A DNA stretch of 64,000 bases from Brevundimonas sp. (GCA_004296955.1 SCVB01000103.1:22886-86885), one strand, 5' to 3'. Shown: positions 44,222 to 53,960, counted from the stretch's first letter. Made by a program: numbers and translations. Notes: generated by a model from the letters alone, not told the origin.

Positions 44222-45598
44222 TCAGCCGGAAAATAGGTGGTTCCGGGGCGATGCGCCATGGATGACGCCGCCAAGGTCCCTTTCGTGCGTCATTCGGTCC
44301 AGCGCCAGGGCCAGTCTCTCCTCGACCAGCGACGTCGCCTTCGCCGTCGTCCCTGCAAGAACCGGGACAGTCGCATCGTTCCGGATCAGCACAGGGACGG
44401 ACCCGCGCGCGGCGGGCGGCAGGGGCTTCAGCGCCGCCCGGTCCGCATCGGACAGGGCCGCCATCCGGCCCGCGGCCGGCGCGACCGACCAGCCGGGCGA
44501 ATCGACGGTGACCGCCCAGCGGCCGTCCCAGACGGTCTCCACGCCGGGACCCAGCGGGAGCGGCGGGCGGGGCCGGCGGACGAACTCCCCGGCCTCGCGG
44601 GTCACAAGGACGCTGTCGCCGGTCGCTTCGATACGGGCGCCGCACAGGGTGGCGGTGAAATCCTCGTGGGAAAGCAGACGGTAAACGATCGCGGAGAGTC
44701 GGTCTCCGCGTGGAAGCCGGTCGCCGCCCCCGACGCAGACCAGGAGGGCGGCGAGAGTGGAGGCGTCGATGCTCCGGTCGAAGTTCAGCGTTCCCTCTCC
44801 CATCGGGAGAGGGCTTGAGCGCACGGCGGCGAAGCCGTCGTCCTTGCGCGAAAGGGTGAGGGTCGGCTGTCCCAGGGCGGCTTCGCCGCTTCTACCGTCG
44901 ACCCTCATCCGGCGCTGCGTGCCACCCGTCGTCGCCTCGCGTTGCGAGACTCCTCCACCCAACGGGAGAAGGAAAGCGCGGGCCCGGCTCCTTGCGAACC
45001 GCACGTCCTCATTGGCCGGATCATCAATCCAGTCCGCCCCCTGCCCCGCCAGCCAATCGCGTACCTCGCTACGCCCCGCGCCCAGCATCGGGCGTAGCAG
45101 CATCAGCCCGCGCCCCTCGGGCCAGACGGGCGAGGGCGACCAGTCGCGCAGCCGGCCGAGCGTGGAGCCTTCGGCCCGCATGACCTCGCCCTCGGCGATG
45201 TCGTCGGCGGTGTGGGCGAACAGGACGACCCGCGCGCCGGCCGTCCGCGCCGCCGCGGCGATCAGGCGATGGCGGGCCGTCCGGGCGGCGGCGGGCAGGC
45301 CGACGGCGGGCTTCGGACCAGTCCAGGCCAGGCCGCGCCAGTCGGCCCCGGCCGCGCGGGCGGCGCGTTCGGCGAAGTCGGTCCAGCCGGCGCTGGCCGG
45401 GCTGAGCCCGTGGTCGACGGTCAGGGCCAGCAGGCGGCGGCCGTGCGCCTTCGCCCAGTCGGCGGCGAGGCGCAGCAGGGCGACGGAGTCGCCGCCGCCG
45501 GACAGGGCCAGGGCGAGCGGTCGGTCGACGTCGGTCTCCAGACGCGCGGACAGGGCGGCCCGCGCCGGACCGGTCCAGCCGGCGGGGTCTGGGGTCAG
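44222..45598 (-). CDS. tilS: tRNA(Ile)-lysidine synthetase with in-frame repeat insertion
   Basis: A 458-residue enzyme that lysinylates C34 of the CAU-anticodon tRNA(Ile). The PP-loop SGGGDSVALL is at residues 33-42, with VDHGLSP and FAHTADDIAEGEVM after it and the DPANEDVRFARSRARAFL segment near residue 200. Residues of roughly 209-269 are repeat-derived and unlike TilS; without them the length (about 397) is ordinary. No ATG, GTG or TTG occurs between the cpoB stop and the PP-loop, so the start is probably CTG at 45598, overlapping that stop (CTGA). Confidence 0.88.
   Translation of the reverse strand: MTPDPAGWTGPARAALSARLETDVDRPLALALSGGGDSVALLRLAADWAKAHGRRLLALTVDHGLSPASAGWTDFAERAARAAGADWRGLAWTGPKPAVGLPAAARTARHRLIAAAARTAGARVVLFAHTADDIAEGEVMRAEGSTLGRLRDWSPSPVWPEGRGLMLLRPMLGAGRSEVRDWLAGQGADWIDDPANEDVRFARSRARAFLLPLGGGVSQREATTGGTQRRMRVDGRSGEAALGQPTLTLSRKDDGFAAVRSSPLPMGEGTLNFDRSIDASTLAALLVCVGGGDRLPRGDRLSAIVYRLLSHEDFTATLCGARIEATGDSVLVTREAGEFVRRPRPPLPLGPGVETVWDGRWAVTVDSPGWSVAPAAGRMAALSDADRAALKPLPPAARGSVPVLIRNDATVPVLAGTTAKATSLVEERLALALDRMTHERDLGGVIHGASPRNHLFSG
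44793..44974. repeat. Palindromic repeat element inside tilS
   Basis: The left end is a hairpin CCCTCTCCC/GGGAGAGGG (44793-44813). Inner arms GGGTGAGGGTCG (44854-44865) and CGACCCTCATCC (44899-44910) pair at 11 of 12 bases. The right end (about 44951-44974) has a degenerate matching CCACCCAACGGGAGAAGG. It stays open in the tilS frame. Build and base content resemble the intergenic element at 14265-14398, although the sequences differ. Exact boundaries are uncertain. Confidence 0.75.
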
Positions 45599-46485
45599 CC
45601 CGGTCTCCGGGCCGGCGTCGCGGCGGGCGCGGGGCAGCCGATGCGGGTGCGGGCCTCGGTCGCCCGGGCGCGTACGGCGGGGCTGGCGGCCTCGGCGTAG
45701 CGGCGGGTGAATTCAGTCAGGGCCGTGCAGGCCTGGGTCTTGCGGTCGGTGGCGTTGAGGGCGTTGGCCAGCTCCAGCGTCGTCGAGGCGGCCCAGGGCG
45801 CGGCAGGCCAGCCCTGCAGGGCCGTGGCGTAGGCCGAGACGGCGCCCGCGTGATCGCCGGCCGAGACGCGCAGGTCGCCGAGGCGGCTCGAGGCCTCGCG
45901 GGCCTGGGGGGTGTCGGGCCAGGCGGCGATGACGGTCTGCAGGGCGCGATCGCCGCGCGCCGGATCGCTGGCCGCCAGCCGGGCGGCGGCGGTCAGGTCG
46001 CGCGCCGGGTCGCCGGTCGGCGAGGTGGTCGGGATCGGCGAGTTCAACTCGGCCTCGCGCGCCGCCGCCGCCTCCATGGCGCGGATGCGTCCCTCGGCGT
46101 CGCGGACGCGGGCGCCCAGGGCGACATTGTCGCGACCCGTCTCGTCGAGCTGGAAGGTCAGGCGCTCGATGTCGCCGTTCACTCGCCGGACCGTGGCCTC
46201 GAGGTCCTCGACCCGGCGGTCCATCAGGCCGACGCGGCCCTGCAGGGCGACGACCTCGGGATCGGGCTCGATGATCACGGGCTGGCCGGCGGCGTTGCGC
46301 TGGGTCACGGCGCGCTCGAGACGGCGGACGTTGCGGTCCAGCTGGTCCAGCCGGCGCTTGTCCCACTGGATCGGCTCCAGCGGCGTGGTCTGGGCCACGA
46401 CCGTGGTCGTGCCGGCGATCAGGACGACGCCCAGCACCGTGACCAGGGCGTTACGCGAACGGAGGGCGGCGGGAAACTTCAGCAT
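45595..46485 (-). CDS. cpoB: Cell division coordinator CpoB (YbgF)
   Basis: A 296-residue periplasmic protein. A signal peptide (RNALVTVLGVVLIAGTTTVVAQ) is followed by a coiled-coil region (about residues 35-130) that mediates trimer formation, then a C-terminal TPR-like domain (ARLAASDPARGDRALQTVIAAWPDTPQAREASSRLGDL). It links the Tol-Pal machine to peptidoglycan synthesis. An in-frame start 36 bases farther upstream is possible, but 46485 places the signal peptide correctly. It is the last tol-pal gene before tilS. Confidence 0.9.
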   Translation of the reverse strand: MLKFPAALRSRNALVTVLGVVLIAGTTTVVAQTTPLEPIQWDKRRLDQLDRNVRRLERAVTQRNAAGQPVIIEPDPEVVALQGRVGLMDRRVEDLEATVRRVNGDIERLTFQLDETGRDNVALGARVRDAEGRIRAMEAAAAREAELNSPIPTTSPTGDPARDLTAAARLAASDPARGDRALQTVIAAWPDTPQAREASSRLGDLRVSAGDHAGAVSAYATALQGWPAAPWAASTTLELANALNATDRKTQACTALTEFTRRYAEAASPAVRARATEARTRIGCPAPAATPARRPG

Positions 46486-46576
46486 GGTCGTTGTCGTCCC
46501 ACCGTTTTGAGGCCGGTTCAAGACAAGGGAGGATCAACGAGGGGGCGGCCGCGCCGCCCCCTCGCAGGATTCCGTC

Positions 46577-47134
46577 CTAGCGCACGGCGCCCGAGACGAT
46601 GGCGGTGTGGGCGTTGCGGTTGCGGGCCCAGGCCTCTTCATTCGAGCCGGCCGCGATCGGGCGTTCCTTGCCGTAGCTGATGGTGTCGATGCGGCCGGCG
46701 GAGACGCCGCGCTCGACCAGATAGGCGCGGACCGATTCGGCGCGACGGGCGCCGAGGGCCAGGTTGTATTCGCGGGTGCCGCGCTCGTCGGCATTGCCCT
46801 CGATGCGGATGGTGACCTGCGGATAGCGCTGCAGCCAGGCGACCTGGGCGTCCATGCGCGGATAGGCTTCCGGGCGGATGGCGTAGCTGTCGAGGTCGAA
46901 ATAGACGCGGTCGCCGACGTTGACGACGAAGTCCTGTTCCGAGCCCGGAGCCGCGGCGCCGAGGTTGCCGCCCGAGACCGGGGCGGCGCCGTTGTCCGTG
47001 TACTGGTCGTTCGCGGGCGGCGGGACCTGGTTGCCGGCGCCGGTGTCGGCCGGCGTGCGCGGGGTGCAGGCGGCGATCGCGGTCACGGCCAGGCCGACGG
47101 CGGCCAGACGGACGAGGTTCGAGGTCTTCATCAT
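46577..47134 (-). CDS. pal: Peptidoglycan-associated lipoprotein Pal
   Basis: A 185-residue outer-membrane lipoprotein. The lipobox is in TAIAACTP. The OmpA-like peptidoglycan-binding domain shows VYFDLDSYAIRPEA, IEGNADERGTREYNLALGARRAESVRAYL and TISYGKERP. It anchors the outer membrane to the cell wall and is pulled by TolB/TolA during constriction. Two ATGs are adjacent (47134 and 47131), with GGAGA upstream. Confidence 0.97.
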   Translation of the reverse strand: MMKTSNLVRLAAVGLAVTAIAACTPRTPADTGAGNQVPPPANDQYTDNGAAPVSGGNLGAAAPGSEQDFVVNVGDRVYFDLDSYAIRPEAYPRMDAQVAWLQRYPQVTIRIEGNADERGTREYNLALGARRAESVRAYLVERGVSAGRIDTISYGKERPIAAGSNEEAWARNRNAHTAIVSGAVR

Positions 47135-47256
47135 CGGGTCGTCTCCTTCAGTGGAGGCCATCGCCTCCAGCTTGGCTGTAAAGGGTTGCTACTGACGCGC
47201 CAGCGGTTTCGCCAGTCGCGATAACGCGGGTTTGAGCCGAAAGGCTCCTTGGGCAG

Positions 47257-48627
47257 TCAGGTCGGGCAGCCGTCCGGGCCGCCGCCGCCGAGGTTGACGG
47301 GTTGTTGGTCGAGCAGGGGCGACCAGGCCGGATCGGTCCCGCGGCCCGAGTATCCGGCCTGGGAGACGACGCGACCCGACAGGTCCACCGTCCACAGCCG
47401 GGTGTCGCCGCCCGGCGACTGGCGCGCGAACATGATGTAGCGGCCGTTTGGAGCCCAGGACGGGCCCTCCTCGAAATAGCTCGACGACAGGATGCGCTCG
47501 CCGGAGCCGTCAGTGTTCATCACCCCGGTCGAGAACCGCCCGCCGCCCTGTTTGGTGAAGGCGATCAGGTCGCCGCGGGGGCTCCAGTTCGGAGCGGTGT
47601 AGATGCCGCCGCCGCGCGAGATCGGCCGCTGGCCCGAACCATCGGCCCGCATGGTGTAGAGGCGCGCGCTGCCCGAGCGGTCCGAGGTGAAGACGATCTG
47701 GCTGTTGTCCGGGCTGAAGGAAGGCGAGGTGTCGATGCCGGGGTCGTTGGTCAGACGGCGCAGCTGGCGGCTGGCCAGGTCCATCACATAGACGTCGGTG
47801 TTGCCGCCCCGGATGATCGAGAAGGCCATCTTCGACCCGTCGTTGGAGAAGCGCGGGGCCAGGACCTGGCCGTCGAACTCGCCGAGACTCTCGCGCCGCC
47901 CGGTCGACAGGTTGAACAGATAGATGCGGCTGTAGTCCCGGCCGAGCGCCACATAGGTGATCTCATTGGGGTCGTTCAGCGAGAAACGGGGCGACATGAT
48001 CACCTCGTCGCCCTGGGTCAGATAGACGGGGTTGAAGCCGTCCTGGTCCGAGATGGCGAGGCGCGACAGCCGGTTCAGCTGGGTGCCGCTTTCCGAGACG
48101 AAGACCACGCGGCTGTCGAAGAAGCCGCTTTCGCCGGTCATGCGCTGATAGATCAGGTCGGCGATCTTGTGGCCGATGCGGCGCCACTGCTCGGGCGTGG
48201 CGGTGAACTGGTACGAGGCCAGCTGGCACTGGCGATAGGGGTCGTAGAGGCGGAAGCCGAAATCGTTGCGGCCGTCGGGCCGGCGGGTCACCGCCCCGTA
48301 CAGGACGGCCTGGGCGCCGATCGAGGTCCACTGCGGGAAGTTGGGGGCGTTGGCCAGGGTCAGGCCGGTCTCGACGAAGCCGGCCGGGTCGAGCGGTTCG
48401 AAATAGCCCGAGCGGCGCAGGTCGGCGCGGATCACGCCGCCGAGGTCGGCGCCGTTCTCACCGTTGAAATTGACCACGGCGATCTGCATCGGCCGCAGCA
48501 CGCCCTGGTCGATCTCGACCTCCACCGGGTCGGTCGACTGCGGCGGAACCGGGGGCGTCTGGGCGGTGGCCGCGCTCACCGTCATCGCCAGGACGGCGAC
48601 GCTGGCCAGAAGTCGGTTCAATCGCAT
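47257..48627 (-). CDS. tolB: Tol-Pal system protein TolB
   Basis: A 456-residue periplasmic beta-propeller. After the signal peptide (LNRLLASVAVLAMTVSAATAQ) comes an N-terminal domain, then repeated propeller blades with the SPDNSQIVFTSDRSGSARLYTM and SNDGSKMAFS patterns. It interacts with Pal and TolA. The ATG at 48627 begins the signal peptide. The gaps before (127 bases) and after it show no distinct feature. Confidence 0.95.
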   Translation of the reverse strand: MRLNRLLASVAVLAMTVSAATAQTPPVPPQSTDPVEVEIDQGVLRPMQIAVVNFNGENGADLGGVIRADLRRSGYFEPLDPAGFVETGLTLANAPNFPQWTSIGAQAVLYGAVTRRPDGRNDFGFRLYDPYRQCQLASYQFTATPEQWRRIGHKIADLIYQRMTGESGFFDSRVVFVSESGTQLNRLSRLAISDQDGFNPVYLTQGDEVIMSPRFSLNDPNEITYVALGRDYSRIYLFNLSTGRRESLGEFDGQVLAPRFSNDGSKMAFSIIRGGNTDVYVMDLASRQLRRLTNDPGIDTSPSFSPDNSQIVFTSDRSGSARLYTMRADGSGQRPISRGGGIYTAPNWSPRGDLIAFTKQGGGRFSTGVMNTDGSGERILSSSYFEEGPSWAPNGRYIMFARQSPGGDTRLWTVDLSGRVVSQAGYSGRGTDPAWSPLLDQQPVNLGGGGPDGCPT

Positions 48628-48754
48628 CAGGGGCTCCCGCAAGTTTCGATCCACGCCGCTCCTTATCGCCAGAGCGTGCGCATAAGACCAGCATGGCCGC
48701 GAATGGGGCGACTTTCAGGCCCCGTCACGCTTTGTCAGGATCGCAGCGCCGGTC

Positions 48755-49531
48755 CTATCGACCGCGGCAGGCCCGTTCTGTGATGAAGGTCGGGCGGAAG
48801 CGGCCGCCCGGGAAGCCGGTCGGGACGTCGAACGGAGCCGTCTGACGGATCGCCCGCACGGCGCCGTCGGCGGCGGCGCGGTAGACCGGGTCCGAACGGG
48901 CCCCGATCAGGGTCGGGCCGGCGGTGATGCGGCCCTGTTCGTCCAGGGTCACGTCCATCTGGATGCGCAGGGCGTTCGCCCCGGGGATGTCGCAGGGCAG
49001 GATCCAGTTCGGATAGACCTGGTTGAAGATGGCCGTGATCTGCGGCCCGGTGGCCTGGGAGGCGGCGCCGACGCCGCTCTGACCGGTGGGCGGGCGCGGA
49101 CCGGGGCGGGGGCCGGGACGGGGCGGACCGGCCAGGGCGTCGAGATCCAGGGTCGGTTCGCGCGGCGGGGTCGGACGCGGCGGCTGGGGCCGGGGCGGCG
49201 TCGGGCGCGGGGGCGTGGGCCGCGGAGGCGTCGCCTTCTTGACCGGCGCGGGGGTCGGCGTCGGCCGCGGCGGCGCGGGCTCGGGCGGAGCCGGTTCGGG
49301 CGGCGTCTCGGCGACCGGCGCCGTGGCGGCGTCCCCGGTGACCAGTTCATCGTCCGGATTGTCGGCGGCGGCGGCCTCGATGACGGTGTCGGAGACGATC
49401 GACACCGGCACGGCGGTCTCGACGTTCATCGGCGCGCGCGTATAGCCCAGCAGGCCGTAGCCCAGCACGCCGAGGATCACCGCCGCATGGACGGCGATCG
49501 ATGCGGCGAGTGAGGAACCGGGCCGCTCCAA
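48755..49531 (-). CDS. tolA: TolA-like energy-transducing protein
   Basis: A 258-residue inner-membrane protein with one N-terminal helix (SLAASIAVHAAVILGVLGYGLLGY). A long Pro-rich linker follows (residues 75-150, with repeated PPRPTP units) instead of the Lys/Ala helix of E. coli TolA. The C-terminal TonB/TolA-type domain (NWILPCDIPGANALRIQMDVTLDEQGRI) follows. The start is TTG at 49531, 4 bases after the tolR stop; no ATG fits. It couples TolQR proton flow to Pal/TolB. Confidence 0.88.
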   Translation of the reverse strand: MERPGSSLAASIAVHAAVILGVLGYGLLGYTRAPMNVETAVPVSIVSDTVIEAAAADNPDDELVTGDAATAPVAETPPEPAPPEPAPPRPTPTPAPVKKATPPRPTPPRPTPPRPQPPRPTPPREPTLDLDALAGPPRPGPRPGPRPPTGQSGVGAASQATGPQITAIFNQVYPNWILPCDIPGANALRIQMDVTLDEQGRITAGPTLIGARSDPVYRAAADGAVRAIRQTAPFDVPTGFPGGRFRPTFITERACRGR

Positions 49532-49535
49532 GCCG

Positions 49536-50003
49536 TCAGCCCTCCACGTCCGTCGGGGCGCCGCCGGCGGTGTCGGTGATCAGGTTCAGCTTGGTGAAGC
49601 CGGCCGAGGACAGCCGCGCCATGACGCGGGCCACGGCCTGGTAGGGCGCCCGGCCGTCGCCGCGCACGGACACGGCCTTCTCCCGCCCGTCGGGACCGGC
49701 GGCCTGGGCCACGGTCAGCACCAGACGGTCGAAACTGACCTCGCTCTCGCCGACATAGATGGCGCCGTCGCGCTTGATCGAGATGACCACCGGATCGTCG
49801 GAGGAATCGACGGCGCTGGCGTCGGTCTTGGGCAGTTCGACCGGCACCGCCACGTTCAGCAGCGGCGCCGAGATCATGAAGATGATCAGCAGGACCAGCA
49901 TCACATCGACCAGCGGCGTGACGTTGATCTCGCTGAGGGGCCGCTTGCGCGCCCGCCTGCGGCCCCGGACGTGTCCGCCGCCGCCGCCGCCTGCCAGGGC
50001 CAT
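49536..50003 (-). CDS. tolR: Tol-Pal channel protein TolR
   Basis: A 155-residue ExbD/TolR protein. The basic N-terminus ([37 protein letters not shown]) holds the membrane helix with the conserved proton-carrying Asp in PLVDVMLV. The periplasmic domain follows ([14 protein letters not shown]...[18 protein letters not shown]). It forms the proton-driven motor with TolQ, encoded 2 bases upstream. Confidence 0.96.
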   Translation of the reverse strand: MALAGGGGGGHVRGRRRARKRPLSEINVTPLVDVMLVLLIIFMISAPLLNVAVPVELPKTDASAVDSSDDPVVISIKRDGAIYVGESEVSFDRLVLTVAQAAGPDGREKAVSVRGDGRAPYQAVARVMARLSSAGFTKLNLITDTAGGAPTDVEG

Positions 50004-50005
50004 GC

Positions 50006-50734
<729 letters not shown>

Positions 50735-50760
50735 GCAAGGCGTCCCTGAAGTCTGTCGTC

Positions 50761-50777
50761 CCTGTCCACCGGACAGG
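50761..50777. promoter_or_regulatory. Inverted repeat CCTGTC-N5-GACAGG upstream of tolQ
   Basis: Perfect 6-base arms around CACCG, 27 bases upstream of the tolQ ATG. The same arms recur at 50834-50852 with a 7-base centre. Confidence 0.45.
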
Positions 50778-50833
50778 CGTGGCGGTTGTGTGGCGGATGA
50801 CGCCGGGTCTAGCGAGGTGTGGCCGCGGCGTCA

Positions 50834-50852
50834 CCTGTCTGCACGTGACAGG
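50834..50852. promoter_or_regulatory. Inverted repeat CCTGTC-N7-GACAGG after ybgC
   Basis: Perfect 6-base arms with TGCACGT between them (containing CACGT), 12 bases past the ybgC stop. It could serve as a hairpin ending ybgC or, with its twin at 50761, as a paired operator. Confidence 0.45.
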
Positions 50853-50864
50853 AGGGCGAAAGGC

Positions 50865-51320
50865 TCAGGCTTCGCGCGCCAGCCACGGTCCGACCTTGTC
50901 GCGCAGCGCCTGGGTCGGCCGCCGCGGGCGGCCGTCCATGTGGATGCAGACCACCTCGACCTCGGCCCGGCACAGCACGTCCTCCCCACGGGTGACGGCC
51001 TGGGAGATCAGCAGGCGCGGGCCCTTCACGGCGTCATAATGGGTGCGCACCACCAGCTGGTCGTCGATCCGCGCGGGCTTGAGAAAGCTCAGCCCCATCT
51101 TCGTGACCACAAAGGCCATGGGCTGGTCGCCGTCGAGCAGGTCGGCGTGGCCGATGCCCATCAGGCGCAGGCAGTCCGACCGCCCGCGCTCGAAATAGCG
51201 CACATAGTTGGCGTGATAGACCAGGCCGGTGAAGTCGGTGTCCTCATAATAGACCCGGACCGGCAGCCGGTGCTCGCGGCCCTCGAACCGGCCGGCGGTG
51301 GGGAGGTCGGACGGGCTCAA
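50865..51320 (-). CDS. ybgC: YbgC-type acyl-CoA thioesterase of the Tol-Pal cluster
   Basis: A 151-residue hotdog-fold thioesterase. The catalytic motif YYEDTDFTGLVYHANYVRYFERGRSDCLR (Asp in DTDFTG) is near residues 20-50. The YbgC family hydrolyses acyl-CoA, possibly for phospholipid turnover, and usually precedes tolQ. The start is TTG at 51320, overlapping the stop of the upstream gene by 4 bases (TTGA); a longer frame would overlap that gene heavily. Confidence 0.93.
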   Translation of the reverse strand: MSPSDLPTAGRFEGREHRLPVRVYYEDTDFTGLVYHANYVRYFERGRSDCLRLMGIGHADLLDGDQPMAFVVTKMGLSFLKPARIDDQLVVRTHYDAVKGPRLLISQAVTRGEDVLCRAEVEVVCIHMDGRPRRPTQALRDKVGPWLAREA

Positions 51321-51700
51321 TTGACTACGACGCTCCCGGCCGGCGGCTCCGGAAAGCCGGGGCAATCGGCCTTGATCATGGCCCGGAACTCGGCCTTCAG
51401 CGGCCCTTCGCCCAGTAACATGCGATTGGGCCGTGAGATGAAGCCCACGCCCAGATAGGTCCGCCCGGCGGCCACATAGCCGCACACGACCCGCCCGCGG
51501 CCCGGCTCGATCAGCCGGACCTCGGCCGTCGGCCCCAGTTGCTCGCGGGCCTGGCGCAACACCCGACGCGAGACCGGCTCCTCGGTGAAGCCCGCGCCGG
51601 CGCCCTGGGTGACGAACCACAGCACGAGCGCGCCGAGGGCGATCACCGCCACGCCCAGGACGGCGATCAGTCTGTCGGTTCGTATCGCCCGTCGCGCCAT
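51317..51700 (-). CDS. Hypothetical single-helix membrane protein
   Basis: A 127-residue protein with a basic N-terminus (MARRAIRTDR), one membrane helix (LIAVLGVAVIALGALVLWFV) and a periplasmic domain (EVRLIEPGRGRVVCGYVAAGRTYLGVGFISRPNRM). A GGGAGG ribosome site stands before the ATG at 51700, so it is preferred to an ATG 24 bases earlier. The periplasmic part suggests a small beta domain; I recognise no family. It lies between ruvB and ybgC and overlaps ybgC by 4 bases. Confidence 0.72.
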   Translation of the reverse strand: MARRAIRTDRLIAVLGVAVIALGALVLWFVTQGAGAGFTEEPVSRRVLRQAREQLGPTAEVRLIEPGRGRVVCGYVAAGRTYLGVGFISRPNRMLLGEGPLKAEFRAMIKADCPGFPEPPAGSVVVN

Positions 51701-51752
51701 GCGGCCTCCCTGCCCGGCGACCATGCCGGGGTTCGCAGCGGAGGTGAAGGCC

Positions 51753-52787
51753 TCACTTGCCGCCGAACAGGCCGCCCTGCTCCACGGGCTTCGGCGGTTC
51801 GGTCAGGCCGAGGTGGGCGTAGGCGCGGGCGCAGGCCATGCGGCCGCGCGGAGTGCGCTGGATGAAGCCCTGCTGCAGCAGATAGGGCTCGATCACATCC
51901 TCGACCGCGTCGCGGGCCTCGGCGATGGCGGCGGCCAGCGTGTCCATGCCGACAGGACCGCCGCCGTAGTTCTCGATCAGGGCCTTGAGGAAGCGGCGGT
52001 CGTTGGCGTCGAGGCCGGCCTCGTCGATCTCCAGCCGGGACAGGGCGCGGGCGGCGACGATGCGGTCGATCACCGGCGACCCTTCCGCCTCGGCGAAGTC
52101 GCGCACCCGGCGCAGCAGCCGGCCGGCCACGCGGGGGGTGCCGCGCGACCGGCTGGCGATCTCGCGCGCGCCCTCGTCATGGATCGCCACGCCCATCTTG
52201 CGGGCCGCCCCGCCGATGACCCGCATCAGCTCCTCGGGCGTGTAGAATTCCAGCCGCAGCGGAATGCCGAACCGGTCCCTCAGCGGCGTGGCCAGCAGGC
52301 CGGCCCGCGTGGTCGCCCCGACCAGGGTGAAGGGCGCCAGGTCGATGCGCACCGACCGCGCCGAGGGCCCCTCGCCGATGATCAGGTCCAGCACATGGTC
52401 CTCCATGGCCGGATAGAGGATCTCCTCCACCGTCGGGGCGAGGCGGTGGATCTCGTCGATGAACAGCACGTCGCGCGGTTCGAGATTGGTCAGGATGGCG
52501 GCGAGGTCGCCCGCCTTGGCCAGGATCGGCCCGCTGGTGGCCCGGAAGCCGACGCCGAGTTCGCGCGCCACGATCTGGGCCAGGGTGGTCTTGCCCAGCC
52601 CGGGCGGGCCGAACAGCAGGACGTGGTCGAGGGATTCGCCGCGGCCGCGGGCGGCGTCGATGAAGACCTTGAGATTGCCCTTGGCCTGCTCCTGGCCGAC
52701 GAATTCGGACAGGGTCTGCGGCCGCAGGGCGCGGTCGAAGGTCTCCCCGGGCGCGGGGGCGCCGGACACGATCCGGTCCTCGCTCAC
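51753..52787 (-). CDS. ruvB: Holliday junction branch migration helicase RuvB
   Basis: A 344-residue AAA+ motor. Walker A is GPPGLGKT, Walker B LFIDEIH, and the sensor/arginine-finger region includes [20 protein letters not shown]-terminal winged helix follows ([17 protein letters not shown]). It drives branch migration with RuvA. It overlaps ruvA by 4 bases (ATGA). ruvC-ruvA-ruvB form one operon. Confidence 0.98.
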   Translation of the reverse strand: MSEDRIVSGAPAPGETFDRALRPQTLSEFVGQEQAKGNLKVFIDAARGRGESLDHVLLFGPPGLGKTTLAQIVARELGVGFRATSGPILAKAGDLAAILTNLEPRDVLFIDEIHRLAPTVEEILYPAMEDHVLDLIIGEGPSARSVRIDLAPFTLVGATTRAGLLATPLRDRFGIPLRLEFYTPEELMRVIGGAARKMGVAIHDEGAREIASRSRGTPRVAGRLLRRVRDFAEAEGSPVIDRIVAARALSRLEIDEAGLDANDRRFLKALIENYGGGPVGMDTLAAAIAEARDAVEDVIEPYLLQQGFIQRTPRGRMACARAYAHLGLTEPPKPVEQGGLFGGK

Positions 52788-53401
52788 CGTCCCAGCTCCT
52801 GCAGGGCGGCGCGGATCACGGCGGACAGTTCAGCCTCGTCGCCGAGCCGGATCAGCGCCTGGTCCACGGCGCGGCGCGCATTGATCTCGGCCACGCCCAG
52901 ACCCAGCAGGGCCGACACCGCCTCGCCGGTGATGCTGGGCGCGGGCGGGGCGAGTTCGGCGTGGACGCCGGCGGCGGAGGGGGTGAAGGAGGCGTCGCCC
53001 AGCGGCTTGCCCTTCAGCTCGGTGACGATGCGCAGGGCCAGTTTGGGGCCGACGCCGTTGGCGCGGGCCACCGCCGCCTTGTCCTCGCGCGCCACCGCCG
53101 CCGCCAGTTCGCCGGGCGGCAGGACATCCAGCACCGACAGGGCGGCCTTGGGGCCGACGCCCTGGATGCCGTTCAGGGTCAGGAAGGCGCGGCGCTCGTC
53201 GCGGGTCAGGAAGCCGTACAGCCGCGGGCCGCTCTCGGCGTTGAAGGTGGCCTCGATCTGCAGGGTCGCCTCGTCGCCGGGGGCGGGCAGCCGCTGCAGG
53301 GTGCGCGCGCCGCAGAACACCACATAGCCGACGCCTGAACAGTCGATCAGGCAGTGGTCCGTCTCGACCTCGGCGAGGACGCCCCTGAGCCGGCCGATCA
53401 T
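52784..53401 (-). CDS. ruvA: Holliday junction DNA-binding protein RuvA
   Basis: A 205-residue protein: OB-fold domain I ([26 protein letters not shown]), two helix-hairpin-helix motifs ([17 protein letters not shown] and [18 protein letters not shown]), an Ala/Pro linker and domain III ([23 protein letters not shown]), which contacts RuvB. It holds the four-way junction. Start and stop overlap ruvC and ruvB by 4 bases each. Confidence 0.97.
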   Translation of the reverse strand: MIGRLRGVLAEVETDHCLIDCSGVGYVVFCGARTLQRLPAPGDEATLQIEATFNAESGPRLYGFLTRDERRAFLTLNGIQGVGPKAALSVLDVLPPGELAAAVAREDKAAVARANGVGPKLALRIVTELKGKPLGDASFTPSAAGVHAELAPPAPSITGEAVSALLGLGVAEINARRAVDQALIRLGDEAELSAVIRAALQELGR

Positions 53402-53913
53402 GCCGCCCCCCGCAGGACGGTCAGCAGGGCCCGCTTGCGCAGCTGGGCATGGGTGATGGCCACGGCGAGGGCGTCGGCGGCGTCGGCCTTCACATCCCCG
53501 GCGGCCGGCAGCAGCCGTTTCACCATGAAGGCGATCTGGGTCTTGTCGGCATGGCCTGCCCCGACCACGGCCTTCTTGATCAGGTTGGGCGAATACTCCG
53601 CGACCGACAGGCCGTGCCGCGCCGGGGCCAGCATGACCGCCGCGCGCGCATGGCCCAGTTTCAGCGTCGAGACCGGGTTCATATTGACGAAAACCTCCTC
53701 GATGGCCGCCTCGTCGCAACCCTGGTCGATGCAGACCTGGCCCACGGCCTCGAGCAGGAACAGCAGACGCTCGCTGAACGGCGCCGTCTCGGGCGGACTG
53801 ATGACCCCGTGCGCGATCCAGTGCAGGCGCGATCCCTCGGCCACGATCACGCCCCAGCCGGTGCGGCGCAGGCCGGGGTCCAGTCCCAGGATTCGAGTCG
53901 CTGCGTTCGTCAT
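53398..53913 (-). CDS. ruvC: Holliday junction resolvase RuvC
   Basis: A 171-residue RNase H-like endonuclease that cuts four-way junctions. The acidic catalytic residues are visible: Asp in [14 protein letters not shown], Glu in AAIEEVFVN, and Asp residues in [16 protein letters not shown]. First gene of ruvCAB. It is 47 bases from the MgtC-type gene, which lies upstream on the same strand. Confidence 0.97.
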   Translation of the reverse strand: MTNAATRILGLDPGLRRTGWGVIVAEGSRLHWIAHGVISPPETAPFSERLLFLLEAVGQVCIDQGCDEAAIEEVFVNMNPVSTLKLGHARAAVMLAPARHGLSVAEYSPNLIKKAVVGAGHADKTQIAFMVKRLLPAAGDVKADAADALAVAITHAQLRKRALLTVLRGAA

Positions 53914-53960
53914 TCGTTCCAGTCATGCCTCAAACAAGGTTGACGGACAATGACCGGCCG

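Noticed and set aside
51321-51620. Longer ybgC frame reaching into the upstream gene
   Set aside because: The extra part overlaps the hypothetical membrane protein gene and lacks hotdog-fold residues; TTG at 51320 gives the usual YbgC size.
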